Below, piece after piece: positions 32,558-41,569 of a DNA stretch of 64,000 nucleotides. Source of the DNA: Verrucomicrobiota bacterium (GTDB taxonomy: Bacteria; Verrucomicrobiota; Verrucomicrobiia; Chthoniobacterales; SZAS-18). Below the pieces are notes generated by a model that saw nothing but the letters and a program-made list of their open reading frames with translations, ran no database searches and had not been told where the DNA came from. Where the stretch lies: assembly GCA_018240025.1 (NCBI GenBank), contig JAFEGM010000008.1, positions 53,920 to 117,919 on the forward strand, written 5' to 3'. The first letter of the stretch is position 1. Every line of letters starts with the position of its first letter. The position numbers and the translations under genes are program-made.

Positions 32558-33675
32558 GGAGTCGGCGCCAGCACGCTGCGGAGCTTCTCGAATTCCGTCA
32601 ACGCCATCCCGACCACCTGGTCCATGTTGTAGTAGCGATAGGTGGCCAGGCGGCCGACGAAGCTCACGTCCGGCTCCGCCGCGGCCAGGGCGGCGTAGCG
32701 CTCGTAGAGTGCCTTGGCGTCGGGTGCGGGGATCGGATAGTAGGCGTCGCCCCCGGGCTCGTAGTCGGCCGGGTACTCGCGCACGATGGTGGTGACCGGC
32801 AGCTGCTGGCCGGTGGCGTGCTTGATCTCCACGATGCGGGTGAACTCGTGCTCGTTGGGATAATTCACCTGCATGACCGGCTGGAACCACTCCTGGGCCA
32901 GCGTCTCGGGCTCGAAGCGGAGCGAACGCCAGGGCAGCGGGCCGAAGCGGAAGTCGAAGTATTCGTCCACCATGCCGGTGTAGACCACATGGCGGCATTG
33001 CACCTGCGGACGGATCTCGCGGAAGTCCACCCCGAGCCGGACCTCGATCTGCGGGTGGTCGAGCATGCGGCGGAACATGGCCGTGTAGCCTTCCTTCGGC
33101 AGCGCCTGGAACTTCTCCGAGAGGTAGCGGTTGTCGCGGTTCGTGCGTACCGGAATGCGGCCGCAAACGCTGGGATCGAGCTCCTTCGGGTCGCGCTTCC
33201 ACTGCTTGCGCGTGTAGTTTTTGAAAAACATGTCGTAGAGCCGCCAGCCGACCTGCGAGACGATCACGTCCTCCGAGTTCTGCGGGCTCTCGATGGCCAC
33301 CCGCCACTCGGCCAGCGTGCGCTCCATTTCCTCCGAGGTGGCGGGCCGGCCGATCAGCTGCTCGAACGTGTTGAGATTGATCGGGAACTGCCAGAGCCGG
33401 CCCTCGGCGTGGGAGAGGATCTGGTATTCGACCGGATGCCACTCGGTGAACTGCGAGAGGTAGTCGCGAATGCGCTCCGAGTTCGTGCGGAAGTAGTGCG
33501 GCCCGTATTTGTGGATGAGGACTCCGGCCGCGTCGTGTTCGTCGTAGGAGTTGCCGCCGATGTGCTCGCGGCGCTCGACGATGAGGCAATGCAGGCCGCA
33601 CTGCGAAGCCAGCCGCTCGGCCAGGACGATGCCGGCGTAGCCGCAGCCGGCGATGAGGACGTCACATTGGGGCAT
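32554..33675 (-). CDS. glf: UDP-galactopyranose mutase
   Basis: A 373-residue FAD enzyme that converts UDP-galactopyranose to UDP-galactofuranose, the donor for galactofuranose in surface glycans. The N-terminal FAD-binding fold ([18 protein letters not shown]) is followed by [11 protein letters not shown] and the conserved [10 protein letters not shown] segment. [13 protein letters not shown] contains the conserved Arg/Trp of the substrate pocket, and the closing [18 protein letters not shown] is diagnostic. Length is typical (about 370-390). ATG 33675 was chosen at the start of the dinucleotide fold. It precedes a GT2 gene with a 4-base overlap and follows a GT4 gene by 41 bases, implying a Galf-containing polysaccharide. 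Confidence 0.95.
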   Translation of the reverse strand: MPQCDVLIAGCGYAGIVLAERLASQCGLHCLIVERREHIGGNSYDEHDAAGVLIHKYGPHYFRTNSERIRDYLSQFTEWHPVEYQILSHAEGRLWQFPINLNTFEQLIGRPATSEEMERTLAEWRVAIESPQNSEDVIVSQVGWRLYDMFFKNYTRKQWKRDPKELDPSVCGRIPVRTNRDNRYLSEKFQALPKEGYTAMFRRMLDHPQIEVRLGVDFREIRPQVQCRHVVYTGMVDEYFDFRFGPLPWRSLRFEPETLAQEWFQPVMQVNYPNEHEFTRIVEIKHATGQQLPVTTIVREYPADYEPGGDAYYPIPAPDAKALYERYAALAAAEPDVSFVGRLATYRYYNMDQVVGMALTEFEKLRSVLAPTP

Positions 33676-33716
33676 GCGAACACGCATCCTCCGTCGCGAA
33701 TGGATTTCAGGCAACG

Positions 33717-34853
33717 TCAACCGCGACCTGCGCGTGGAGGTCGCCCGGAGGCCAGCACGCGCTCGTAAAACTGCAGAGTTTCCTGCGCCGCCCGGGCCCA
33801 TGAAAACCGCGCGGCTTGGGCACGGGCGCGCGCCCGATCGAAAGGTGGCCCCTGTTCCAGTTCGAGCATGGCGACGGCCAGAGAGCGGGGTGAAGCAGGG
33901 TCGATGTAGCGAGCGACCTCACCCCCGATCTCAGGCAGGCTGGTTCGGTCCGAGCAGATGACCGCACACCCTTGCTGCAACGCCTCGAGGACGGGCAGTC
34001 CAAAACCTTCGTACCAGCTGGGAAAGAGCAAGGCGCGCGCCTCGCAATAGAGTCGCAGCAATTCTTCTTCGCTGACGTAGCCGAGGTAGCGGACCCAGCC
34101 CGCGGCCTCGGCGGCGCGGAGTTCGTCCTTGAGTCTGTCGGATTTCCAACCGCCGCCACCAGCGATCCAAACCGGTGCGGGGGCCGAGCTCTGCTCCCGG
34201 TAGTGCGGCAGCGCGGTGAGCAGCGCTTCGTAATTCTTCCGTGGCTCGAGGGTGCCGACGGCCAACCAGAACGGATCGCTGGCCACCATCGGGTGCGAGC
34301 CGCTTGGCGCGTGGCGAGAGCCGTGGTGGATGACGGTGTGATCCACCCCGGCCTCCTCCAGCCAGCCCGGCAAAAGGGCCGCGAACTCGTTCCGGGCGCT
34401 TTCGGAGATGAAGATCACGCCGTCCGCCCGCTCTACCGCCTGCAGGGTGCCGCGCTGGCAGGCGAGGCGATTCGCTTCCGTGGTGAACTCAGGCACGGTC
34501 CAGAAGGCCACGTCGTGCACGGTGAACACCAGCTTGGCGCCGGATACGCGCGGCATTCGTACACTGGTTGCGTGTACGATATCCGGTCGGCCGAGCAGCG
34601 GATGTGCGGGATCCTCCCAGATCGCGCGCGCCCTGGCCGCCGGAACATCGAGCAGGGGCATGGTGACCCCGGGAAGATCGAGGCGGGTCGCGCGCGCACA
34701 TGACCCGTTCAGCCAGTCGCCAAACTGATGATAGAGCACGAGCTCGTGCCGGTCCCTGATTTCCTCCGCCAGGGCTCGGGCAAGCGAATCCGCATACCAG
34801 CCGCAACCGGCTCGCTCCACGGCGGTTTGGGCGACATCGAGGCCGATTCTCAT
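33717..34853 (-). CDS. Family 4 (GT-B) glycosyltransferase
   Basis: A 378-residue retaining glycosyltransferase of the mannosyltransferase-like GT4 family. The N-terminal half has DIVHATSVRMPR and KLVFTVHDVAFW. The C-terminal donor domain has WLAVGTLEPRKNYEALL, VRYLGYVSEEELLRLYCEA, and the sugar-nucleotide E-x7-E motif in FPSWYEGFGLPVLEALQQGC. The specific sugar is not predictable. The start is ATG 34853 (MRIGLDV), which overlaps the preceding stop as TGATG; GTG 34856 and ATG 34859 are near alternatives. The fourth gene of the minus-strand polysaccharide operon. Confidence 0.9.
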   Translation of the reverse strand: MRIGLDVAQTAVERAGCGWYADSLARALAEEIRDRHELVLYHQFGDWLNGSCARATRLDLPGVTMPLLDVPAARARAIWEDPAHPLLGRPDIVHATSVRMPRVSGAKLVFTVHDVAFWTVPEFTTEANRLACQRGTLQAVERADGVIFISESARNEFAALLPGWLEEAGVDHTVIHHGSRHAPSGSHPMVASDPFWLAVGTLEPRKNYEALLTALPHYREQSSAPAPVWIAGGGGWKSDRLKDELRAAEAAGWVRYLGYVSEEELLRLYCEARALLFPSWYEGFGLPVLEALQQGCAVICSDRTSLPEIGGEVARYIDPASPRSLAVAMLELEQGPPFDRARARAQAARFSWARAAQETLQFYERVLASGRPPRAGRG

Positions 34854-36715
34854 CACCATGCGTGGTTGGCCCGCAGACGCTGCTCCAGCCGCGCCGCCAG
34901 GCTTGCATCGACCGGAATGCCGAGGGCAGCGGCTTCGATCAGCACGTGCGCCGCCCAACGCCGGGCGAATTGGCGGCGTTGCCTCCGATCCCGCACCTGC
35001 GGGAACTCCGACTGGGTCAGGCACTGCGCGAAATACTCCAGCGAGCGGTGCACGGGAGCGGGGTCAGGCGCGTAGCGGTGAACCACCGACAGGGCCTCTC
35101 GAAGGAATTCTACCCTGCCAGCAATGCTCGCAGTTCCGCCGCCGCGGATTCTCTGGCCCGCCAAGGGCGGCAGGCCGTGGAGGTATTCGAAGCTTTCCCG
35201 GCGACCGACTCGCAGCCAGTACTCGTAGTCCATCGCGTACCGCAGACTCTCATCGAAGTTTCCAAAGCGCTGCATTACTTCACGCCGCCAGAAGACCGAT
35301 GGCCGGCACAGGAAGTTAGTCTCGAGAAGTCGCCACCAGTCCCATGGCTCCGTCGGGAATTCCTCGCCGGTAGCGTTCTGTCCCGCCAGTTTCAAGGCTC
35401 GCCCGTAAACGACCTGCGTGCGGGGATGATCGCGGAAATGCCCAATGACATGGCGCAAAGCTCCCGCCAGCAAAAGGTCTCCTGCCTCGAGATAGACCAG
35501 GATTGCGCCGCCTGCTTGGTCGAACCATGGGCCCAGACCATTCTGGCCCGGAAAGTCTCGGGGGGAAAATCGGCGAAGCTGACCGCCTGCGGGCGGTTCC
35601 GTCATCGGGGAGTCGACTGCTTCCTCAAAGATCAGCAGTTCCGCATCCGCTGAGGTCACTTCATGGCACAGGCGATCGAGCACTGCTGGAGTCGAACGCT
35701 GTTCCCCACGATGGTGAAGCATGACGGAGACGGAGGGTCTGGCCCGTGCAGCTGTCTTGTGAATGGTCGCGCTGACGGGGCATGCCACCGCGTGCTCGGA
35801 GCGAGCAGCTTCCTCCAAGCGGATAGCCAGCTTCTGGGCAGCGGCTTCCGCCTGCTCCGAAGGGCTCGTTGAGACGCCGCGACCTTCTTGCAGCGCCCAC
35901 AAGAGTGCCGCCAGAAGGTCGGGCCGGCGGGCGTCCAGCTGCCGGAGGGCGCCGCCACAAGCTGCCTGCAATTCGGCGTCGATGTCGGTCACCACCGGAA
36001 CGCCCCGGCCAAGAGCGCTCAAGAGTGGGTCGATACACGGAAAACTTCTCCCCGGCACGAGCAGCGTGTCGAGAGCCGCGTCCCATCCATCGCGTTCGCC
36101 TTCCCACCGGATCTGCTCCTCAATCCGAAGCGCGCGCGAGAGCGCTCGCACCTCCCCGTCGCGCAGGCGGTCCCGGATCCCGAAGTGCATGGTCGGTGGG
36201 GGCAGACCCCGATGCACCGATGTAGAAGAGAACAGGCGAAAAGCGATGAGAAGTAATTCCGCGATCCCCTCGTATTGCCCAGCCCAGGGCGCCCAGACTC
36301 TCGCGCTCCTCCGTTCCGGCGACGGAGGGGAGTCGCTCCCATCGTCCAGGAGGTAGGGCGCGCCGTCCGCGACCTCGGGCATCGTCGTGGCCGTCGGAAA
36401 GTAGACGAGCGCGTCGGGGGCCAGTCGGCTCGCCAGGCTCCGGCAGGATCGGGGCCAAACCTCTTCGGCGGGCAGAGGGCCCTCGAGACGCGGCGGCTCG
36501 CCCCCTCCCGGCAGGCAGACAAGCCGATCCTGCGCTCGAGCGAGTTCTTTTCTGACGAGCTCGTGCGTTCCAGGCGAAGTGATGAAGATGCATCTCCTTT
36601 CCCATTGGGGCAGGGCCAGGAGTGCCTTGAGGGAAGCGATGGCGAAGGCTCGACAGGGCGGCGGGTACTCCAGGCCAGTGGCTTCGATGACCAAGGTTGG
36701 CGGCGCCACCATCAT
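34853..36715 (-). CDS. Two-domain glycosyltransferase: GT-B-like N-terminus and GT2-like C-terminus with altered DxD
   Basis: A 620-residue protein. Residues 1-305 look like a GT-B donor/acceptor pair (LVIEATGLEYPPP start, YLLDDGSDSPP, LLVPGRSFPCIDPLLSALGRGVPVV) though key GT4 motifs are weak. Residues 326-620 are a GT2 domain closely related to the neighbouring GT2 at 38213-39157 (shared FLCxPxVFWRREV and YAxDYEYWLRxGR). Where that neighbour has the metal-site LNSDD, this domain has LEAGD (409-413), so catalysis may be impaired or metal use altered. ATG 36715 overlaps the upstream stop (ATGA), and the next gene starts in this stop. The frame stays open upstream only as a shadow of the GT9 gene. 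Confidence 0.8.
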   Translation of the reverse strand: MMVAPPTLVIEATGLEYPPPCRAFAIASLKALLALPQWERRCIFITSPGTHELVRKELARAQDRLVCLPGGGEPPRLEGPLPAEEVWPRSCRSLASRLAPDALVYFPTATTMPEVADGAPYLLDDGSDSPPSPERRSARVWAPWAGQYEGIAELLLIAFRLFSSTSVHRGLPPPTMHFGIRDRLRDGEVRALSRALRIEEQIRWEGERDGWDAALDTLLVPGRSFPCIDPLLSALGRGVPVVTDIDAELQAACGGALRQLDARRPDLLAALLWALQEGRGVSTSPSEQAEAAAQKLAIRLEEAARSEHAVACPVSATIHKTAARARPSVSVMLHHRGEQRSTPAVLDRLCHEVTSADAELLIFEEAVDSPMTEPPAGGQLRRFSPRDFPGQNGLGPWFDQAGGAILVYLEAGDLLLAGALRHVIGHFRDHPRTQVVYGRALKLAGQNATGEEFPTEPWDWWRLLETNFLCRPSVFWRREVMQRFGNFDESLRYAMDYEYWLRVGRRESFEYLHGLPPLAGQRIRGGGTASIAGRVEFLREALSVVHRYAPDPAPVHRSLEYFAQCLTQSEFPQVRDRRQRRQFARRWAAHVLIEAAALGIPVDASLAARLEQRLRANHAW

Positions 36716-38220
36716 AGGGACCGGTCGGAGAGCGCGGTTTGCAGCAGTCGCCGCGCAAGGTCTAATTCGGCCTGAAGTCGCGCCGATTCCGAGCGCAGGC
36801 GCGAGATCTGATCCTGCGTTGTTTCCCAAGTGGGGACCGAGTCCGGTCTCCCTCGCCGGAGCACGTCTTCCAACTCGGCGATGCGGCGCTGCCGGGAGGC
36901 ACTCTCGGCCCGGACTTTTCGGAAGCGGCTCTCCGCCGCTTGCAGCCGCAGTTCGCCTGCCTCCAGAGCGGCCGGTTGTTCGAACAACTGGAATGCACCT
37001 CCGCGGGCTGCCAGGAGGGAATCGAGGGCCGTGCGGACGATCGCGACAGGCAAGGTACTCAAGCACGGCGCATCCCCAAAAGGGCATTCCCAGCCGCAGC
37101 CGAAGCAGGTCATCGGCTTGAGGGCGACAGCGGCTGGCCCGACGCCAGACGGTCGAAAACGCGGCCAGGTTCCTCCCCCATACACCCCGAGCACCGGCCG
37201 TCCCAGAGCCGCCGCGGCGTGGAGGGCTCCGGTATCGTTGCCGAAGTATGCCCGCGACGTGAGCAGCAGCGCCGCCAAGTGGGGAAAGGTGCCCGCGGTT
37301 CCGAGATGGACTCGGCAGCGCGACGCCCCCAAGGTCCGCGCCAACTCCGCGGTTTCTTCCAGGGCCTTCCGCTCGGACGGGGACCCCAACAGCAGGCTTG
37401 GCAGTTGATGCTTGGTCTCCGCGTACGCGATGACTTCGGCAAAATGACCGCTGGGCCAGGCCTTGATCGGAACGTTCGAAGTGCCAGCCGGACAAACCGC
37501 CAGGAAGGCTTCCCTGGTCAATCCGAGACGACCGAGCATCGCCTCGGCTTCTGCCAACGCTTCCGGCGGGACACCCAGGGTCGGGGGAGCGGCTGCGGGC
37601 TTTCCGGTCAGGAACTCCGCCAAGCGCTGGGACTTCGCTACTTCGGCCCAACCTTCCTCGACCTCCACCCTTTCGGGATACGTCGCTTCCAACTCGGCGA
37701 GCGACCATCCTCCCTCCTTCGGCAGCAGACGCGTCAGCGTTTTGGTGACCGCCTGGGCCATTCCAATTTCCAAAGGCGCCGAGCCCAATCTCACCGCGCG
37801 TGCGGTCGGCGCGAAGGCGGCGGCGAGGTATTCCACCCAAGTTGCGTGGAAGCAGGCACCCACGACCAGATCCGGGTCGTAGGCTTCCACGACATGCCGC
37901 AGAGCATCGACCGTCCGATCCTTCGCATTCGGAAGCGACCGGTACGGCTCACAATCCGTGGTGAGCCACCGAAGCCGGGAAGGAAACAGGGGGGCCAGGT
38001 CGGCATAGGCTCGCCGCACCAGGATGGCCACCTCGACGTCTGGCCAAGCTTTCAGGATGAAACGACAAGCCGATTCGAAAAGAATCAAATCCCCGTAGGT
38101 ATCGGGCCGCACCAGCAAGATTCGTCGAACCCCAGTGTGACCCCTTGGCGCAACGGGACGAGGCCTGCTCCAATATCGCTTGAATCGCTGCACGATTTCT
38201 CGCATGGCGTTCTTACGCAT
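36712..38220 (-). CDS. Family 9 glycosyltransferase (heptosyltransferase-like) with C-terminal coiled coil
   Basis: A 502-residue protein. Residues about 30-390 are a GT9 heptosyltransferase-like fold: ILLVRPDTYGDLILFESACR at the start, VCPAGTSNVPIKAWP for the donor-binding strand, and YFGNDTGALHAAAALGRPVLGVYG near the ADP-sugar site. A Cys-rich CFGCGWECPFGDAPC then follows. About 410-502 are a heptad-rich coiled coil not usual for the family. ATG 38220 overlaps the previous gene's stop by 8 bases; ATG 38205 is the alternative. The first 17 bases around this start are repeated, inverted, at the start of the gene at 39294. Confidence 0.87.
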   Translation of the reverse strand: MRKNAMREIVQRFKRYWSRPRPVAPRGHTGVRRILLVRPDTYGDLILFESACRFILKAWPDVEVAILVRRAYADLAPLFPSRLRWLTTDCEPYRSLPNAKDRTVDALRHVVEAYDPDLVVGACFHATWVEYLAAAFAPTARAVRLGSAPLEIGMAQAVTKTLTRLLPKEGGWSLAELEATYPERVEVEEGWAEVAKSQRLAEFLTGKPAAAPPTLGVPPEALAEAEAMLGRLGLTREAFLAVCPAGTSNVPIKAWPSGHFAEVIAYAETKHQLPSLLLGSPSERKALEETAELARTLGASRCRVHLGTAGTFPHLAALLLTSRAYFGNDTGALHAAAALGRPVLGVYGGGTWPRFRPSGVGPAAVALKPMTCFGCGWECPFGDAPCLSTLPVAIVRTALDSLLAARGGAFQLFEQPAALEAGELRLQAAESRFRKVRAESASRQRRIAELEDVLRRGRPDSVPTWETTQDQISRLRSESARLQAELDLARRLLQTALSDRSL

Positions 38221-38224
38221 GTGG
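38208..38224 (-). repeat. 17-bp inverted repeat, copy 1 (at the GT9 start / GT2 stop)
   Basis: On the minus strand reads CCACATGCGTAAGAACG. It contains the GT9 start codon (ATG) and, in another frame, the final codons and TAA stop of the GT2 gene. Identical, in opposite orientation, to 39290-39306. Confidence 0.9.
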
Positions 38225-39157
38225 TTGCAGGTGCTGATCCGGTGCGCTGGTGTCCCGTGGTCCGCCCGCCCGGAAGCTCTCCCAGCGAGGCTTTCCCCCA
38301 AGGGCTCGACGCAGCTCCCGCCAGAGTTCTGGCCCAGGCCGGACGCGATACCGAACCGCGCCCTCGAGCAAGAACGCCGCGTGGAGCAGCGCACGCCAGC
38401 GCCAGTAGGACGGGAGCGTCGCACGCGCCTCCAACTGGGCGTCGGCCAGCGCCCGAAGCCATTTCACCTGCGCCGACGCCGAACCGCCATGCCGCCGCAC
38501 GACCTGCAGGCTTTCGCGGTGAACGTCCACCCGAGCGCGCAGAGTCTTTGCAGCCGGATGCAAGCGTGAACCCGCCAGCGGCTTGCCTGGCAGTCGCACA
38601 AATTCGATCTCGCGCCCGAGTCGAAGCCAGTACTCGTAATCCAAAGCGTACTGCAGGGTCGCATCCAGCAATCCGTAACGCTCGGTCACCTCGCGCCGCC
38701 AAAAGACGGCTGGTTGGCAGAGAAAACACACCACTTGCAGCCGTTCGTAGCTCCAATCTTCGGTGGGGTAAGGGGCGATCACCTTCCCTCGGGCGTCCAG
38801 ATGGTCGGCGTTCCCGAAGACCACCTGACACTCAGGGTGCGTGCGAAAATGGGCGGCCACCCTCTCCAGCGCCTCCGGGTAGTAGAGATCGTCGGAGTTG
38901 AGAAACGCGTGGATTTGGCCCGTCGCGCGGCTCAAACCACTGTTGATGGCGTCCGCCTGTCCATGGTCAGGGCCTGAATGCCAGCGGAAGGCCCGACCGT
39001 CCTCGGCAGCCCGCCTGAGGATATCCACGCTCCCATCGGTGCTCCCGCCGTCGTGCACGGCGAAATCGAGGTCGGCCCGCTGAGCGAACACGCTCGACAA
39101 GGCCGCCGGCAGGAACGCCGCCTGGTTGAAACTGGGCATTACCACGGAAATCTGCAC
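38213..39157 (-). CDS. Family 2 glycosyltransferase
   Basis: A 314-residue GT-A glycosyltransferase. The start strand is VVMPSFNQAAFLPAALSSV, followed by VHDGGSTDGSVDILRR for the nucleotide and the DxD-type metal site LNSDD (87-90 region). YALDYEYWLRLGR is the acceptor-side motif. The C-terminal 80 residues are an Arg/Ala-rich helical tail. The start is GTG 39157, preceded by AGGTGAAGAT; the ATG four bases earlier is in another frame. It is the first gene of the minus-strand polysaccharide operon. The gene lies almost exactly between two copies of a 17-bp inverted repeat, one of which contains its stop codon. Confidence 0.9.
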   Translation of the reverse strand: MQISVVMPSFNQAAFLPAALSSVFAQRADLDFAVHDGGSTDGSVDILRRAAEDGRAFRWHSGPDHGQADAINSGLSRATGQIHAFLNSDDLYYPEALERVAAHFRTHPECQVVFGNADHLDARGKVIAPYPTEDWSYERLQVVCFLCQPAVFWRREVTERYGLLDATLQYALDYEYWLRLGREIEFVRLPGKPLAGSRLHPAAKTLRARVDVHRESLQVVRRHGGSASAQVKWLRALADAQLEARATLPSYWRWRALLHAAFLLEGAVRYRVRPGPELWRELRRALGGKPRWESFRAGGPRDTSAPDQHLQPHA

Positions 39158-39289
39158 ATCTTCACCTCACCGCAGACGGCCCTGTTCGCAATCGAATGCG
39201 ATTAGCTTCCGAGCGCTGGAGCACAGCCGAAACCGGGACGCTGGATTCTTGTTTTTCCCCAGTCTCAACGTATGGTCCGCACCCCATTT

Positions 39290-39306
39290 CCACATGCGTA
39301 AGAACG
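39290..39306 (+). repeat. 17-bp inverted repeat, copy 2 (at the GT2-GT4 fusion start)
   Basis: Reads CCACATGCGTAAGAACG and contains the ATG (39294) of the GT2-GT4 fusion gene. Perfect inverted copy of 38208-38224; the 1,065 bases between them hold the GT2 gene and the divergent promoter region. Confidence 0.9.
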
Positions 39307-41561
39307 ACCTCCGCGGTTCCATTATCATCTGTACTTGCAACCGGCGGCACTGGCTTGAGCTCACCCTGGCCACCCTGGCTCGGATCGACATGCGCAATTT
39401 CGAACTCGTGATCGTCGTGGCGCCGAGCCAAGACGGCACTCTGGAATGGCTGCGTGAGCACGCGACCTACGCCAAGATCGTTGAGACTGAGGTTCTGAAT
39501 CTCTGTGTGTCTCGTAATCTCGGCATCGCCGCCGCCGCTGGTGAGGTCGTGATCTTTTTGGACGATGATGCCTACCCGCTCATCGAGGACTGGGCTCAGA
39601 ACTTTCTCGACATGTTTGCGCGCGATACCGCGGGTCGCCTCGGAGCGCTCGGCGGGACCGTCCTGCACAAGGCAACCAATGGCCGCGAATTCTACCGCGG
39701 GGTGATTTCCTACAGCGGGCTGGGCTACGGCGTGTGGACGGAGGCGGCCTACCCTCCTCCGGGGTACTTTCGGGCCGTGCAGGGCTGCAATTGCGCGTTC
39801 CGCCGTTCCGCCCTTGTGGAGATCGGCGGGTTTGAGCCGTACATGATGAGTTACCTCGACGAGAACGAGGTTACCTGTCGATTGCAGGCGGCTGGCTATC
39901 GGGTCGAGTTCCTGCCCCACAACGCGGTTCGCCACCTTCAGGCGCCGAATCACCTCCGCACTTCATCGAACGAGGTGGCATGGGATATGACCCTGCGCAG
40001 TTGGATGTTCTTTGGAATGAAGTATGGGAAGCAGTCGAAGTGGCAGAACTTTCGCCGGTCGTTTCGTGAAAACTGGCAAGCCTACCACACCAAGGAGATG
40101 ATTCGGCGGTATCGCGCCGCCGGGGCGACGCCTGAACAAAAGCGGACGCTTCTGCGCCAGTGGTTCCGCGGAAATTGGGAAGGCACCCGCGACGGGCTCC
40201 GCCGACCGAGACACATCGAACGGTTCGAGGAGGCGGCGCCGCCATTTCAACCGTTCTCTCCTCCACCGGCCCAGGCGCCCCGGAAGCTGCGCGTTCTCCT
40301 GATCGATGCGAACATTCCGGCCGGCACGACTCCCAGTGGCACCGGACGCCAAATGCTCGACCTCGGCAATGCTCTGTATCTGCGCGGGCACGAGGTGCAT
40401 CTGCTGACCGCCGATTCGAACGCTCAGCGCGTGGAACGATACGACTTCTTCGTCCATGCCATCGAGTACCAATCTCATGAGGGGGTGCAGCTCATCTCCC
40501 CGGGCGTCGATGGCCGAATTCAGTACACCACGGACGTGTACGCCAAGATCCTGAAGTTGAAGGCCATGGACATGGCCCCTGACATCATTTTCACCACGAA
40601 CTGGGATTTCAGCGCCCCCGCACTGCTGACCCGCCAGATCGCCCCGCTTGTCCTCTGTACCGTGACGTCGATCGCGCAGTTGACCGAGTTGGGCGAAAAA
40701 ATCCGGGACGACGACATGGAGCTCTGCATCAAGCTCGACGAGTGGCAAATCGATCAGGCGCCGGCGATCGTGGCCTCGTCAGATGGCATCGTGGACAATT
40801 ACAAGACGATTTACGGGATGGATCTGCGCGCGAAACCGCTGTTTCGAAAGATCCCCCTGGGTGTCTACCCGACTTATTGGCCGAAGAAGCGGGAGAAGAC
40901 CGGGGTCAAGAAGCTGACGTGGGTAAGTCGCCTCTCGCAGCGGAAAGGAGCCGGAGACTTTCTGGAAGCGCTCCCGAAGCTTCTCGAACAGTTCCCAGAT
41001 TGGGAAGCCCACCTTTGCGGAGATGACCGGGTGCCCTTCATCGACGAGCAAACCTCGGGACCCTTGAAGGAGGAGTTTCTGGCTCGCCACCGCAGCGCAC
41101 CGTGGCTGCGACGCGTCTTCTTCCACGGGATGGTCTCAGACCCCCTTCTGCATCACCATTACTCGACTTCGGATATCATGGTCTGCGCTTCCTGGTCCGA
41201 GTCGTTCGGCCTGATTTACCACGAAGCCATGCAGTACGGGGTGCCTGTAGTGGGGTGTCTGACCGGAGGCGTCCCCGAGGTCGTCGCAGATGGGGTCGAA
41301 GGCATCTTGGTTCCCGTGCGCGACCCTGTCGCATTGGGCCAGGCCCTCGCCAAGCTAATGGCGGACGACGTTCTGCGTGAGAAGTTGGGGCAGAACGCGC
41401 GGGTGCGAGTCAAGGAGCGGGACAATGCCTTCGTGTACGCACAACGCATGGAGGAGATGTTCCTAGCCGAAATCGAAAGCTGGCCCCGCCGCAAACGACC
41501 TGAACCCACACGGCCATTCGCTTCGGAAAATCCCGTCGCTGCAACGTCAGTCGTTGCCTGA
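39294..41561 (+). CDS. Bifunctional glycosyltransferase: N-terminal GT2, C-terminal GT4
   Basis: A 755-residue cytoplasmic or membrane-associated protein with two full glycosyltransferase modules, suggesting that it adds two successive sugars. About 1-250 are GT2: SIIICTCNRRHWLELTLATL, VIFLDDDAYPL (DxD) and QGCNCAFRRSALVEIGGF. About 345-735 are GT4: RVLLIDANIPAGTTPSGTGR (acceptor domain) and LTWVSRLSQRKGAGDFLEAL. The E-x7-E sugar-nucleotide site is in WSESFGLIYHEAMQYG. Between them is a basic linker. ATG 39294 was chosen because the GT2 domain begins there and it lies within the 17-bp repeat. Transcribed away from the six-gene operon; it ends 8 bases from the convergent export ATPase. Confidence 0.92.
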   Translation: MRKNDLRGSIIICTCNRRHWLELTLATLARIDMRNFELVIVVAPSQDGTLEWLREHATYAKIVETEVLNLCVSRNLGIAAAAGEVVIFLDDDAYPLIEDWAQNFLDMFARDTAGRLGALGGTVLHKATNGREFYRGVISYSGLGYGVWTEAAYPPPGYFRAVQGCNCAFRRSALVEIGGFEPYMMSYLDENEVTCRLQAAGYRVEFLPHNAVRHLQAPNHLRTSSNEVAWDMTLRSWMFFGMKYGKQSKWQNFRRSFRENWQAYHTKEMIRRYRAAGATPEQKRTLLRQWFRGNWEGTRDGLRRPRHIERFEEAAPPFQPFSPPPAQAPRKLRVLLIDANIPAGTTPSGTGRQMLDLGNALYLRGHEVHLLTADSNAQRVERYDFFVHAIEYQSHEGVQLISPGVDGRIQYTTDVYAKILKLKAMDMAPDIIFTTNWDFSAPALLTRQIAPLVLCTVTSIAQLTELGEKIRDDDMELCIKLDEWQIDQAPAIVASSDGIVDNYKTIYGMDLRAKPLFRKIPLGVYPTYWPKKREKTGVKKLTWVSRLSQRKGAGDFLEALPKLLEQFPDWEAHLCGDDRVPFIDEQTSGPLKEEFLARHRSAPWLRRVFFHGMVSDPLLHHHYSTSDIMVCASWSESFGLIYHEAMQYGVPVVGCLTGGVPEVVADGVEGILVPVRDPVALGQALAKLMADDVLREKLGQNARVRVKERDNAFVYAQRMEEMFLAEIESWPRRKRPEPTRPFASENPVAATSVVA

Positions 41562-41569
41562 CGCACGAG

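Noticed and set aside
36716..37840. N-terminal 370-codon extension of the GT-B/GT2 fusion gene
   Set aside because: This part is a frame-shifted shadow of the GT9 gene. The real start overlaps the GT9 stop as ATGA at 36715.
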